This document shows, piece by piece, positions 18,701 to 25,176 of a stretch of 64,000 nucleotides of DNA. Numbering within the stretch: the stretch's first letter is position 1; every line of letters begins with the position of its first letter. The position numbers and the translations under genes are program-made. The notes beneath the pieces were generated by a model. It saw nothing but the letters and a program-made list of their open reading frames with translations, was not told where the DNA came from and made no database searches. The stretch is from Pedobacter cryoconitis (GTDB lineage: Bacteria; Bacteroidota; Bacteroidia; Sphingobacteriales; Sphingobacteriaceae), in NCBI RefSeq assembly GCF_014207135.1, contig NZ_JACHCC010000011.1, positions 177,862 through 241,861 of the forward strand. The letters run 5' to 3'.

Positions 18701-19203
18701 TCTTTGGCCGCTGTCGTATTAATTTTCACCAGAGCCCTCGCCGCAGGATCAGCCAACTGGTTATCTGCCAGAAAACCAGTCAGACATGGAATTGCACTAT
18801 CATCACCTATTAATTCCAGCTGACTAATCAGAAATGATTTATGCTGATTGTCAGATAAGGAACTTAATGCCTTACAATAAGCATTAATACTCATTTTTTT
18901 TAAGTCCTCCCGGCCCTTTTCACTGACATAAGCCGAGTAACCACCTATAGCATATTCAAGCAAGGCATTATTATCTTTAGACCCGGCAGTCAGCCCGCCG
19001 ATCATCTTGACATAACCAGCTTCTCCCATATTGGAGATCTCTTGCATACTATTGTTCAGCAGCCCTGCATTTCGGGCGGGTAACTGCGCTAATAAATCGG
19101 CAATACGTGTCGTAGTTGTACGCTGGTCAGTCTTTTCCTGGGCCGAAACAGTAAGTTGCAGCAGGACAACGGTCAGCAGTATAAAAAATATTCTTTTTAT
19201 CAT
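15784..19203 (-). CDS. HEAT-repeat protein with tandem C-terminal DUF1080 domains
   Basis: 1139 residues from the ATG at 19203 (a TTG at 19215 is less likely). A signal peptide ends at TVSAQ. Residues about 30-720 are an alpha-solenoid of many HEAT-like repeats (for example AALKFAAPGL and ALIGYLGLIRKA). Two DUF1080 domains follow: about 728-935, opening GFVAMFNGKDLTGWQG, and about 945-1139, opening GFKALFDGTNMHNWTG. DUF1080 (PF06439) is a concanavalin-like fold now linked to 3-keto-disaccharide hydrolysis. One copy per protein is common; two on a long solenoid is less so. The gene sits between two Tat-exported oxidoreductases, 36 nt after the first, suggesting one envelope pathway in which oxidation is followed by cleavage. 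Confidence 0.82.
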   Translation of the reverse strand: MIKRIFFILLTVVLLQLTVSAQEKTDQRTTTTRIADLLAQLPARNAGLLNNSMQEISNMGEAGYVKMIGGLTAGSKDNNALLEYAIGGYSAYVSEKGREDLKKMSINAYCKALSSLSDNQHKSFLISQLELIGDDSAIPCLTGFLADNQLADPAARALVKINTTAAKDALLTSLPTANGTAQLAVVNALGAIRSKDAVQAITVLAEGNSPNLIKISLNALADIADPASEKVITGAAEKSGYQFENTNATASAVLYAERLFKDGNIVLAGKIAESLVQKTTADNQVHIRTAALKILADSRKDESTAILMEAVNSKNSQYRAAALKFAAPGLNTANTDLWVNKMEKSDPVTSTEIVGMLGANKAKDALPAILKLLTSKDQSLKFAAINAAADIGQDKVLDDLLSIMGKGDAATVNEVAGAIHRMKGTAIPAGIASFIPKANPAVQVALINLLASRAANSQLNVVYDLLKSKNQEVRSTAFGALKYMVTADNLPRLFTLLNETADPAALINLQEAVIAAQRGTTSREQQIALVLQQMNAAAADKKWLFYKILANLGGKESLEAVQQAFNSGNEQNKKAALDALTSWTDTGAAGQLIRVARETSNSDYQNEALIGYLGLIRKADYPAEQRVLLLREAMAQAKTTGQKQQILKELEKAKTFNSFVFAGKYLDDADLQADAANTVMNIVLADKSYQGSLVRELLTKTMNALKGNDSEYQKQAIRKYLAEMPQGEGFVAMFNGKDLTGWQGLVEDPIKRAKMDPKELAAAQQKANLEMLDSWKVVNGELLFQSHGNNLATIKKYGDFEMLVDWKIIDDHQQKGDAGIYLRGSPQVQIWDTARIKDGAQVGSGGLYNNQVNESKPLKVADNKLDEWNTFRILMKGDRVTVYLNGELVTDNVILENYWDRNLPIFSQEQIELQAHGSPVAYRDIYIREIPQVKPYEVSAAEKKEGFKALFDGTNMHNWTGNTTDYVIENGNLVIRPKPGKGSGGNLFTKEEYSNFIFRFEFKLTPGANNGLGIRAPLAGDAAYEGMELQILDNEAPIYKDLHVYQYHGSIYGTIPAKRGFLKPVGEWNYEEVVVKGPKIKVILNGTVILDADITEARKNGTPDGQQHPGLKRDSGHIGFLGHGSLVEFKNIRIKDLGK

Positions 19204-19239
19204 GAGATGAAACAAAAAAATTGAAAAGAAATGATGAAT

Positions 19240-20511
19240 TTAAATAGTCCAGGGTGCACGCAAAACCGGATTGAGCAACCTGTTTGCCGCTTCGTCATCT
19301 ATGAATACCTGTTTAACAGGATCAAATTTCAAAGAGCGCCCTAAACGTAAAGCAACCAGTCCCATATTGATAATATTGCATGACCGGTGACCATTTTGTT
19401 CATTTAAAGCAAACTGTTGTCTGGTTTTAACTGCCTGGGTAAAATCAGTCATCTGCGGTGCAGGATCTGGAAAAGAAGCCAGTTTCCGTTCCAGATCTGG
19501 AATATCTGATTTGAACCCTGGATACAGTTTCCCCTTAGGCCCTTCTATATAGGCTACATTATTATCTTTTCCTTCTCCATCCAGAATGATCTGACAACCA
19601 TCTGCGTAGGTATAAGTTATTCTGCGCCAGGTCCCCACTGCATCAGGATGCTGTTGCGGTGCATCTATTTCAACAGATACCGGATTGGTATCATCCTTGC
19701 CTAAAAAATATTGAACCGGGTCAAGATAATGTTGTCCCATATCACTTAATCCGCCCCCATCATAGTCCCAGTAACCGCGGAAAGTCTGATGCACCCGGTG
19801 GCTGCTGTATGGTTTATATTGTGCAGGTCCAAGCCAGGTTTCATAATCCAGTTCTGCCGGTACTTTCTCTTCAGGAAGATTGTCTTTCCCTACCCAGTAA
19901 AACTTCCAGTCAAAGCCAGTATGTTTACTCACTGTAACCTTTAATGGCCAGCCCAACATCCCACTATCGACCAGTTTCTTAATAGGTTTTACAGGAGTAC
20001 CCATTCCATAAAAATCATCTTTAAACCGGAACCAGGTATTCAGCCTGAATATACGGCCATGCTGCTGAACAGCTTCCATAACCCTCTTTCCTTCACCTAT
20101 ACTATGCGTCATAGGCTTTTCACACCAGATATCTTTACCTGCATTGGCCGCATCGACAGCCATGATGCCATGCCAGTGCGGAGGGGTTGCAATATGTACA
20201 ATATCCACTTCCGGTAACCTGATCAGTTCCCGGTAATCAGTAAAAGTTTTCACGCCCTTGTCCAGCATTGGCAGCGCCAGGGCAAGGTGTCTTTGATCGA
20301 CATCACAGATAGCCACTACCTGGGTGCCATCATAAGCAAAATGGTTTCTACCCATTCCACCTACACCAATAACAGCTTTGGTTAACTTGTCACTCGGCGC
20401 AATAAATCCGTTTCCGCCAAGGACGTACCTCGGGACAATGGAAAATACCGCCAGCCCCAAGCCCGCTTTTTTAATGAAGTCTCTTCTTGAATTTGGTTGT
20501 TCAGGTTGCAT
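19240..20511 (-). CDS. Gfo/Idh/MocA family oxidoreductase with twin-arginine signal
   Basis: 423 residues. The N-terminal Tat signal NSRRDFIKKAGLGLAVFSIVP resembles that of the oxidoreductase two genes on, including the shared YVLGGNGFIAPSDKL-type stretch after it. The Rossmann domain shows AVIGVGGMGRNH, the catalytic motif is WCEKPMTHS, and the C-terminal domain has DMGQHYLDPVQYFLG. First gene of the operon, with a Bacteroidota-type promoter about 100 nt upstream. It is probably a periplasmic NAD(P)-dependent sugar oxidoreductase that keeps its cofactor bound. The two Tat paralogs may oxidise different positions or substrates. Confidence 0.87.
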   Translation of the reverse strand: MQPEQPNSRRDFIKKAGLGLAVFSIVPRYVLGGNGFIAPSDKLTKAVIGVGGMGRNHFAYDGTQVVAICDVDQRHLALALPMLDKGVKTFTDYRELIRLPEVDIVHIATPPHWHGIMAVDAANAGKDIWCEKPMTHSIGEGKRVMEAVQQHGRIFRLNTWFRFKDDFYGMGTPVKPIKKLVDSGMLGWPLKVTVSKHTGFDWKFYWVGKDNLPEEKVPAELDYETWLGPAQYKPYSSHRVHQTFRGYWDYDGGGLSDMGQHYLDPVQYFLGKDDTNPVSVEIDAPQQHPDAVGTWRRITYTYADGCQIILDGEGKDNNVAYIEGPKGKLYPGFKSDIPDLERKLASFPDPAPQMTDFTQAVKTRQQFALNEQNGHRSCNIINMGLVALRLGRSLKFDPVKQVFIDDEAANRLLNPVLRAPWTI

Positions 20512-20610
20512 ATATATATTAGTTGGTTAGGTTTCATATATATTATTCAGGGTAAATGTTATTGCAGATTTAATCACTTATCTCACATCCCGACAGCTCA
20601 TTATGCTAAC

Positions 20611-20640
20611 CAAATATAATATTATTACGGACACATCAAT
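20611..20640 (-). promoter_or_regulatory. Bacteroidota-type -33/-7 promoter for the oxidoreductase/DUF1080 operon
   Basis: On the minus strand, ATTG at 20640-20637 and TATATTTG at 20618-20611 are separated by 18 nt. The -7 box matches TAnnTTTG exactly; the -33 box has one mismatch to TTTG and the spacer is one short of the usual 19-21. This predicts a leader of about 90 nt before the ATG at 20511. No other notable element was seen in 20512-20705. Confidence 0.45.
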
Positions 20641-20705
20641 GTAACATTAACATAAAGTTAAACGTCGTACAGAAAAAACATAAAATATGTATCAAGGGTA
20701 TTGAT

Positions 20706-21803
20706 TCAGATATCCGGACCGGGTAATTCCAGTTCCATACCTAAGAAATCACTATACTTTTTAAGTTGTACCAGCAGCAACTGTTTAGAAATTTTATCCA
20801 GCCGGCGAAGTAACCTGATTTCAACCTGAACTTTGTTTTTGACCAGATTCCGTTTCCAGGTACCCGATATCTGTCCGTCAGTAATGATAAGTGGGCTGAA
20901 AATACCATTCCCCTGCTGGTTAATCAGGTGGTGATTGACAAGTTCTTTACGATCCTTATAGGCAATACCGAGTTCATCAAATGCAGGTAACAGATATACC
21001 TTTCCTCTACAACCTGCCCTAAGGTCGGCAGACGAGAACCAGTAAATCTGATCATTAAATTTTTCCTGTACCAGCACGTTTTTATTGATTTCAACACTTC
21101 TTTTTGCATCCGCTTTATTCAAGCCGCTCCACCAGCAGAAATCAGCCAGGGTTGCAGGTCCCCGACTTATAAAATATCGTTTAGCCAGTTCAGCAAGAGC
21201 CTCGTCTCTGTCCAGCACCGAAGACAATGGAACACGTTCTTCCAGTAGTGCATAAGTGAACTGTTTCCCTTTTCTGCCACCACTGCAAATCAATCCGTCC
21301 AGCTCTGCATCCATGAGTAAAAGACTCATGCGGATGTCATCCGTATTAATATTCCCATCTTTAAATACCGCTGAAATTTCAGTTCGGGTAAGTTGGTTGC
21401 CATCACTTAATGCTTTAATCAACAGCTTTTGAGAAATCCTGGTTACCTCAGCATCTATTTCCAGCTTACGTTGATATGGCCTGTTCAGTGCTTTTATTCC
21501 CGGAGCAGTTAGCTGAAGCATCCATCGGATATCCACCGGGGAAACAAAATGCCAGGTAGGCCGTAGGACATGTGTCCTTAAAATTTTACCTGCATTAAAG
21601 TCCTTTTCAATAGCAGCATCAGTACTATCTGTTATCCTGTTACCAATGGCCCATTTGGCAGCTGCATAATCCTGCGCCTGAATACACCCCATCCACTCAA
21701 CCAATTCTTCAGCATTAAAAAATGCTGTTCCTTCGAGCTGCTGGCAAACCAGGCGCCACGTAGCAATGTTCAAACTCGTCAATGCGGGTAATTCTCCGGA
21801 CAT
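20706..21803 (-). CDS. Winged-helix DNA-binding protein, AlkZ-like DNA glycosylase family
   Basis: 365 residues, no signal. The family (PF06224, HTH_42) is recognised from CIQAQDYAAAKWAIGNRI near residue 40, RTHVLRPTWHFVSPVDIRWML and LLPAFDELGIAYKDR. The Gln42-X-Gln44 pair matches the QXQ motif that is catalytic in the AlkZ/YcaQ glycosylases, which open DNA interstrand crosslinks or remove bulky alkyl adducts. Bacteroidota carry several diverged members, so the lesion specificity is open. It appears monocistronic, divergent from the DUF2059 gene 33 nt away. Confidence 0.8.
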   Translation of the reverse strand: MSGELPALTSLNIATWRLVCQQLEGTAFFNAEELVEWMGCIQAQDYAAAKWAIGNRITDSTDAAIEKDFNAGKILRTHVLRPTWHFVSPVDIRWMLQLTAPGIKALNRPYQRKLEIDAEVTRISQKLLIKALSDGNQLTRTEISAVFKDGNINTDDIRMSLLLMDAELDGLICSGGRKGKQFTYALLEERVPLSSVLDRDEALAELAKRYFISRGPATLADFCWWSGLNKADAKRSVEINKNVLVQEKFNDQIYWFSSADLRAGCRGKVYLLPAFDELGIAYKDRKELVNHHLINQQGNGIFSPLIITDGQISGTWKRNLVKNKVQVEIRLLRRLDKISKQLLLVQLKKYSDFLGMELELPGPDI

Positions 21804-21836
21804 AATATTTATATTAGCGAAATATAACTCATAAAT

Positions 21837-22286
21837 ATGATAAAAAAACTAACTATTCTGCTCTCCCTGATGTTATTCACTTCTGTTTTGGCATTCAGCC
21901 AGGACAATACAGCTTACAGAGAAACGCTAAAGAAGATGATGGCTGCAAATGGGTCGGCAGCTACTTATAGTGCCTTGATTAACCAAATGGTGACGGCATT
22001 CAAAGCACAAAAACCAGAAGTTAAAGAAGAGGTCTGGGAAGAGTTCAGAAAAACATTTACGAAGTCTGCCTCCGAAGACCTGCTGGATATACTTTTACCA
22101 ATTTATCAGAAACACCTTTCGCTGGATGACCTCAAAAGTATAATTGTATTTTATCAGAGTCCGACTGGAAAAAAACTGGCCGAAAAAACTCCTTTTATCG
22201 CGCAGGAATCTATGCAGGCCGGAATGGAATGGGGGAAAAAACTCGGCGAGGAATTCGCTAAGAAATTAACAGAAGAGGGATACTGA
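21837..22286 (+). CDS. DUF2059 domain-containing exported protein
   Basis: 149 residues with a signal peptide ending at LAFSQ (about residue 21). The rest is helical and matches DUF2059, including the characteristic LSLDDLKSIIVFYQSPTGKKLAEKTP. The function of the family is unknown; it occurs in many Gram-negative envelopes. Its TGA stop forms the palindrome TGATCA with the stop of the convergent gene, so the two reading frames touch without overlap. Confidence 0.8.
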   Translation: MIKKLTILLSLMLFTSVLAFSQDNTAYRETLKKMMAANGSAATYSALINQMVTAFKAQKPEVKEEVWEEFRKTFTKSASEDLLDILLPIYQKHLSLDDLKSIIVFYQSPTGKKLAEKTPFIAQESMQAGMEWGKKLGEEFAKKLTEEGY

Positions 22287-22823
22287 TCAATTCATACAGA
22301 TCTTCATCCTGCTGAAATCAAAGCTAAGTTTATTTAGGTATAAAAGACTTAAAGTATAACTAATCATCTCTGCTTGTTCAGCCCGGACAGGCAGAGAAAA
22401 TTCATAAATATTTTCGGGGATATCATTGACATTACAGGCTTCAAATATGACACTCACCATTTTGGGTTTACTTTGTCCGTACAACTCATAGGGTATAACT
22501 CTCAGTCTTTTGCCAATTCTCCTGGTCACCAACTGTGTTTTAAAATAAAGACAGCTGTGACTATAGGTAATCATTCTCTTGTTAATTGTCAGGCATTCCT
22601 TCCCGTATAATCTCCAAAGTGCATATCTCAACAGGAACAACAAAAATATTAAAGCACCAAAAGTCACCGCAGGCATTTCTAAAATTGCTGCAGTGATCAC
22701 CATCCCCGATAAAACCAGCATACAACCGATCAGAAAAATCCGGCAGACCATACTCACTTTACTTTTGATGGTGATGCTGACATTATTTCCATCATAATCC
22801 AGATTAAAATCATTCTGCCGCAT
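22287..22823 (-). CDS. Hypothetical membrane protein with two transmembrane segments
   Basis: 178 residues from the ATG at 22823; a longer form would need a TTG at 22874. Residues about 25-70 form a helical hairpin of two membrane segments (VCRIFLIGCMLVLSGMVITA and VTFGALIFLLFLLRYALW). The following 100 residues are soluble and beta-rich (LTINKRMITYSHSCLYFKTQ), reminiscent of membrane-anchored bacterial PH-like domains, but I do not recognise a family. It is convergent with the DUF2059 gene and upstream-divergent from marR. Confidence 0.55.
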   Translation of the reverse strand: MRQNDFNLDYDGNNVSITIKSKVSMVCRIFLIGCMLVLSGMVITAAILEMPAVTFGALIFLLFLLRYALWRLYGKECLTINKRMITYSHSCLYFKTQLVTRRIGKRLRVIPYELYGQSKPKMVSVIFEACNVNDIPENIYEFSLPVRAEQAEMISYTLSLLYLNKLSFDFSRMKICMN

Positions 22824-22941
22824 TATTTCAGCCCTTAATTTGGGAATTAAAAATACTGAATTGCTGCTGTCCAAACATCAATAAAATGTCAAAAACCAGA
22901 ACTCCGGAAAAATTATCATCCATGGTATATATATTTGTTTC

Positions 22942-23379
22942 ATGAAGATAGAAGATGAATTAAAACACCAGTTTTTCACACCTCAACAGCGTGCAGCAAC
23001 CAGCATCATTTTTACTGCAAACTGGCTTTTAAACAGAATCGCTGTCTCTCTGAAACCAACAAACCTGTCATTGCAGCAATTCAATGTCTTAAGTATCCTG
23101 AATGGCCAACCCGAAAACACAGCTACGGTTAACCTGATCAAGGAACGTCTAATTGACCGCATGCCAAACGTATCCCGCCTGTTAAATAAACTGATGGAAA
23201 AGGGTTTAGTCAAAAAAGAACGAAACCTTTCTGATCAGCGTGTTGTTTATATTAAGCTGACTGCTGAGGGAGAGAAGCTAAGAATACAGGGCAGGACAAT
23301 CCTCAATCAGATGGCTGTGGCTATGACCGAAAATGAAGCAGATTTATTAAATGATCTTTTAGAGAAAATAAGGAAGTAA
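22942..23379 (+). CDS. MarR family transcriptional regulator
   Basis: 145 residues. A MarR winged helix is clear: LSLQQFNVLSILNGQ, then NLIKERLIDRMPNVSRLLNKLMEKGLVKKERNLSDQRVVYIKLTAEGEKL, covering the recognition helix and the DxR wing. A TATATTTG box ends 4 nt before the ATG, so any transcript from it would have almost no leader. It is followed by an MDR reductase and a DJ-1-like gene on the same strand. MarR proteins next to such genes usually repress them until a phenolic or electrophilic compound binds; that role is inferred. Confidence 0.9.
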   Translation: MKIEDELKHQFFTPQQRAATSIIFTANWLLNRIAVSLKPTNLSLQQFNVLSILNGQPENTATVNLIKERLIDRMPNVSRLLNKLMEKGLVKKERNLSDQRVVYIKLTAEGEKLRIQGRTILNQMAVAMTENEADLLNDLLEKIRK

Positions 23380-23442
23380 AAAAATTTACCTAATTATATT
23401 CCATGGATGATAAATCCAGGGAATATCAAAACCAATCCTCAA

Positions 23443-24438
23443 ATGAACAATATCATCACACTGGATAACAGACCTGTCGGAAAACCGCAGCTCAGTAATT
23501 TTAAATTCATTGCCGAACCTATGCCGGAGGCAGGTCAACATGAAATCCTGTTAAAAACATTATATGTCTCGGTTGATCCTTACCTGAGAGGAAGAATGAA
23601 TGATGCAAAATCATACATCCCTCCTTTCCAGTTACATCAGCCTGTACAATCCGGTATAATTGCTGAAGTGGTTACCTCTGACATCCCAGGATTCAGCAAG
23701 GGAGATTTTGTTTCCGGTAATTTACAATGGAAAGAATATCAGGTTTCCAATGGAAAAGGCCTTTCTAAAGTAGACCAGGCTATCGCTCCCCTGAGTGCCT
23801 TTCTGGGTGTCCTGGGAATGACCGGGTTAACTGCTTATCTGGGCCTGATAGAGATTGGTAAACCTAAAGCAGGCGAAACACTGGTTATATCCGGTGCTGC
23901 GGGTGCCGTTGGAAGTATTGTCGGTCAGATTGGTAAAATACTGGGTTGCCGTGTTGTAGGAATTGCCGGATCCGATGAAAAAACGACTTTACTAAAGACA
24001 CGTTTTGGATTTGATGAAGCGATCAACTACAAGACGACTAAACAGATGGATGAAGCTATTGCAACGGCCTGTCCCGATGGAGTTGATATTTATTTTGACA
24101 ATGTCGGAGGCGAAATTTCTGATGCTGTCATGGCCAATCTGAACAGATTTGCGCGCGTTCCTGTATGTGGATCGATTTCTACTTATAATACAACCGAAGT
24201 ACAGACAGGCCCCCGGTTACAAACCATCCTGGTGACTAAAAGTGTATTGATGCAGGGCTTTATTGTAGGACAATTTGCAGACAAGGCTCCGCAGGCTATT
24301 GACCAACTGGCCAAATGGGTAAAAGAAGAAAAGTTACACTATACAGAAACCATTGTCAATGGGTTTAAAAATATTCCAGCTGCATTTCTTGACCTTTTTG
24401 AAGGTAAAAACGAAGGCAAAATGATTGTAAAAATTTAA
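23443..24438 (+). CDS. NADP-dependent oxidoreductase of the MDR superfamily (LTB4 12-hydroxydehydrogenase-like)
   Basis: 331 residues from the ATG at 23443, where family members begin (MNNIITLDNRPVGKP); an in-frame ATG at 23407 would add 12 residues. Hallmarks are VDPYLRGRMND, MTGLTAYLGLIEIGKPKAGETL, the nucleotide-binding SGAAGAVGSIVGQIGKILG, and DIYFDNVGGEISDAV. No zinc ligands are present, as expected for medium-chain reductases that reduce alpha,beta-unsaturated ketones and aldehydes with NADPH. It lies between marR and the DJ-1-like gene (10 nt gap), suggesting a small electrophile-stress operon. Confidence 0.88.
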   Translation: MNNIITLDNRPVGKPQLSNFKFIAEPMPEAGQHEILLKTLYVSVDPYLRGRMNDAKSYIPPFQLHQPVQSGIIAEVVTSDIPGFSKGDFVSGNLQWKEYQVSNGKGLSKVDQAIAPLSAFLGVLGMTGLTAYLGLIEIGKPKAGETLVISGAAGAVGSIVGQIGKILGCRVVGIAGSDEKTTLLKTRFGFDEAINYKTTKQMDEAIATACPDGVDIYFDNVGGEISDAVMANLNRFARVPVCGSISTYNTTEVQTGPRLQTILVTKSVLMQGFIVGQFADKAPQAIDQLAKWVKEEKLHYTETIVNGFKNIPAAFLDLFEGKNEGKMIVKI

Positions 24439-24448
24439 AACTAAAAAA

Positions 24449-25126
24449 ATGAAAGTATTAATTGTATTAACCTCACACAGTGAGTTAGGAAACACAGGTG
24501 AAAAAACCGGTTTTTGGGTTGAAGAATTTGCAGCGCCTTATTATGTATTAGCTGATGCAGGAGCTGATATCACCCTGGCATCTCCATTAGGTGGACAGCC
24601 CCCTATTGATCCTAAAAGTGAATTACCGGATTTCCAGACTGAAGCAACCCATCGTTTTGACAAGGATGCTGCTTTGCAAAAGAAACTGGCCAATACGACA
24701 AAACTGAGTGAAATCAACGCAGCTGATTATGATGCTGTATTTTATCCGGGTGGCCATGGACCAATGTGGGACCTGGCTAATGACACTACTTCCATCCAGT
24801 TGATTGAAACCTTTAATCAGCAGCAGAAACCAATTGCACTGGTATGCCACGCCCCTGCTGCGCTGGTAAAAGTTAAAACTCAGAATGGTGATCCTTTAGT
24901 AAAAGGTAAACAGGTTACCGGCTTTTCAAATTCTGAAGAAGAAGCTGTTCAGCTGACAAACGTAGTTCCGTTTTTACTCGAAGACGAGTTGAAGAGACTG
25001 GGTGGTATTTACAGCAAAGGTGCAGATTGGGGCCCGTACGTAAAAAAAGACGGTTTATTAATCACCGGACAGAACCCGGGTTCTTCTGAAGGAGTTGCCC
25101 ATGAATTATTAAAAGCACTTAAATAA
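24449..25126 (+). CDS. DJ-1/PfpI family type 1 glutamine amidotransferase-like protein (Hsp31-like)
   Basis: 225 residues. The DJ-1/PfpI fold is recognised from VLTSHSE at the start, the phrase YDAVFYPGGHGPMWDLAND and the nucleophile elbow LVCHAPAALV with Cys133. The preceding EKTGFWVEEFAAPYYVLADAGADITLASPLGG is typical of the Hsp31/glyoxalase III branch. Likely a glyoxalase or protein-repair enzyme against reactive aldehydes. Last gene of the marR group, followed immediately by a strong terminator. Confidence 0.9.
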   Translation: MKVLIVLTSHSELGNTGEKTGFWVEEFAAPYYVLADAGADITLASPLGGQPPIDPKSELPDFQTEATHRFDKDAALQKKLANTTKLSEINAADYDAVFYPGGHGPMWDLANDTTSIQLIETFNQQQKPIALVCHAPAALVKVKTQNGDPLVKGKQVTGFSNSEEEAVQLTNVVPFLLEDELKRLGGIYSKGADWGPYVKKDGLLITGQNPGSSEGVAHELLKALK

Positions 25127-25132
25127 CACAAC

Positions 25133-25168
25133 AAAGGCCTTGTAAGTTATAATTTACAAGGCCTTTTT
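25133..25168 (+). terminator. Strong intrinsic terminator
   Basis: A perfect 13-bp stem (25133-25145 with 25154-25166), an 8-nt loop and a T run (25164-25168), placed 6 nt after the DJ-1-like stop. It is 9 nt from the stop of the convergent VIT gene. In the minus direction the stem is followed by TTTGTTG, so it may work both ways. Confidence 0.85.
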
Positions 25169-25176
25169 CAGTAAAC

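Noticed and set aside
22930..22937. TATATTTG as the marR promoter
   Set aside because: The box ends 4 nt before the ATG and has no -33 partner; it would imply an almost leaderless transcript, so it was not listed as a promoter.
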